Below are positions 63,973 to 64,000 of a stretch of DNA of 64,000 bases, in pieces (position 1 is the stretch's first letter; every line of letters begins with the position of its first letter). The stretch comes from Pseudomonas paraglycinae (GTDB lineage: Bacteria; Pseudomonadota; Gammaproteobacteria; Pseudomonadales; Pseudomonadaceae). The translations under genes and the position numbers were made by a program. Below the pieces are notes generated by a model. The model saw nothing but the letters and a program-made list of their open reading frames with translations, was not told the DNA's origin and made no database searches. Location of the stretch: assembly GCF_021601625.1 (NCBI RefSeq), contig NZ_BQHR01000016.1, positions 86,223 to 150,222 on the forward strand, in the 5' to 3' direction.

Positions 63973-64000
63973 ATGAACAAGGTTGTCCCCGACCCACCCC
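63973..64000 (+). CDS. Start of a gene cut by the window edge (DUF3077/DUF6124-like)
   Basis: ATG at 63973 with AAGGAGT 7 bases upstream begins a frame reading MNKVVPDPP, open to the window end. The short N-terminal pattern VPDPP is common among small Pseudomonas proteins of unknown function (DUF3077 or DUF6124 type). With nine codons visible this is a guess as to family, but the ribosome site and structured leader support a real gene. Confidence 0.5.

Overview
The window is one chromosomal stretch of a Pseudomonas of the fluorescens group. The support is gene order (carB-greA ... ftsH-folP-glmM-tpiA-secG ... rimP-nusA-infB-rbfA-truB-rpsO-pnp, and nadC-DUF1631-ampD-ampE), protein sequences typical of the genus, high GC content, and REP-type palindromes. 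No phage, insertion sequence, CRISPR array or broken gene is visible. Comparisons with P. aeruginosa PAO1 locus numbers are from memory.

Layout. 1-18.6 kb is housekeeping: the 3' end of carB, greA, a small membrane protein, yhbY (reverse), rlmE-ftsH-folP-glmM-tpiA-secG, tRNA-Leu(GAG), tRNA-fMet, then the translation and RNA-turnover superoperon rimP to pnp, and tRNA-Thr(CGT). 18.7-26.6 kb has a DUF6388-like protein, nadC (reverse), a DUF1631 protein, ampD-ampE, a chemoreceptor and a small CxxC membrane protein. 26.6-34.3 kb is fructose uptake: cra and a tatD-like gene (reverse) diverge from fruB-fruK-fruA, with a Cra-type operator between them. 34.3-42.6 kb has phoD and an iron-uptake group (PepSY-flavodoxin reductase, TonB receptor PiuA, dioxygenase PiuC, Sel1 protein). 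speC (reverse) follows, with a long leader. 44.4-47.8 kb is a reverse-strand osmoprotectant ABC transporter. prfC and a small secreted acidic protein come next. 50.4-63.0 kb is a reverse-strand dipeptide (Dpp) cluster: four paralogous binding proteins, an OprD-family porin, two permeases and two ATPases.

How they work together. In the fructose cluster, phosphate passes from PEP through the EI, HPr and EIIA domains of FruB to FruA, which imports fructose as fructose-1-phosphate; FruK makes fructose-1,6-bisphosphate; Cra represses until fructose-1-phosphate releases it. In the Dpp cluster the porin admits peptides, the four binding proteins probably divide substrate range, and DppBCDF transports. 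Terminators and hairpins between these genes suggest unequal expression of binding proteins and transporter.

Most worth a second look: (i) a two-domain structured RNA leader at about 63849-63948, just before a gene cut by the window edge; (ii) a promoter plus intrinsic terminator inside the speC leader, predicting a ~95-nt RNA or an attenuator; (iii) a perfect LacI-type palindrome and a Crc/Hfq-type A-rich motif upstream of the peptide porin gene.
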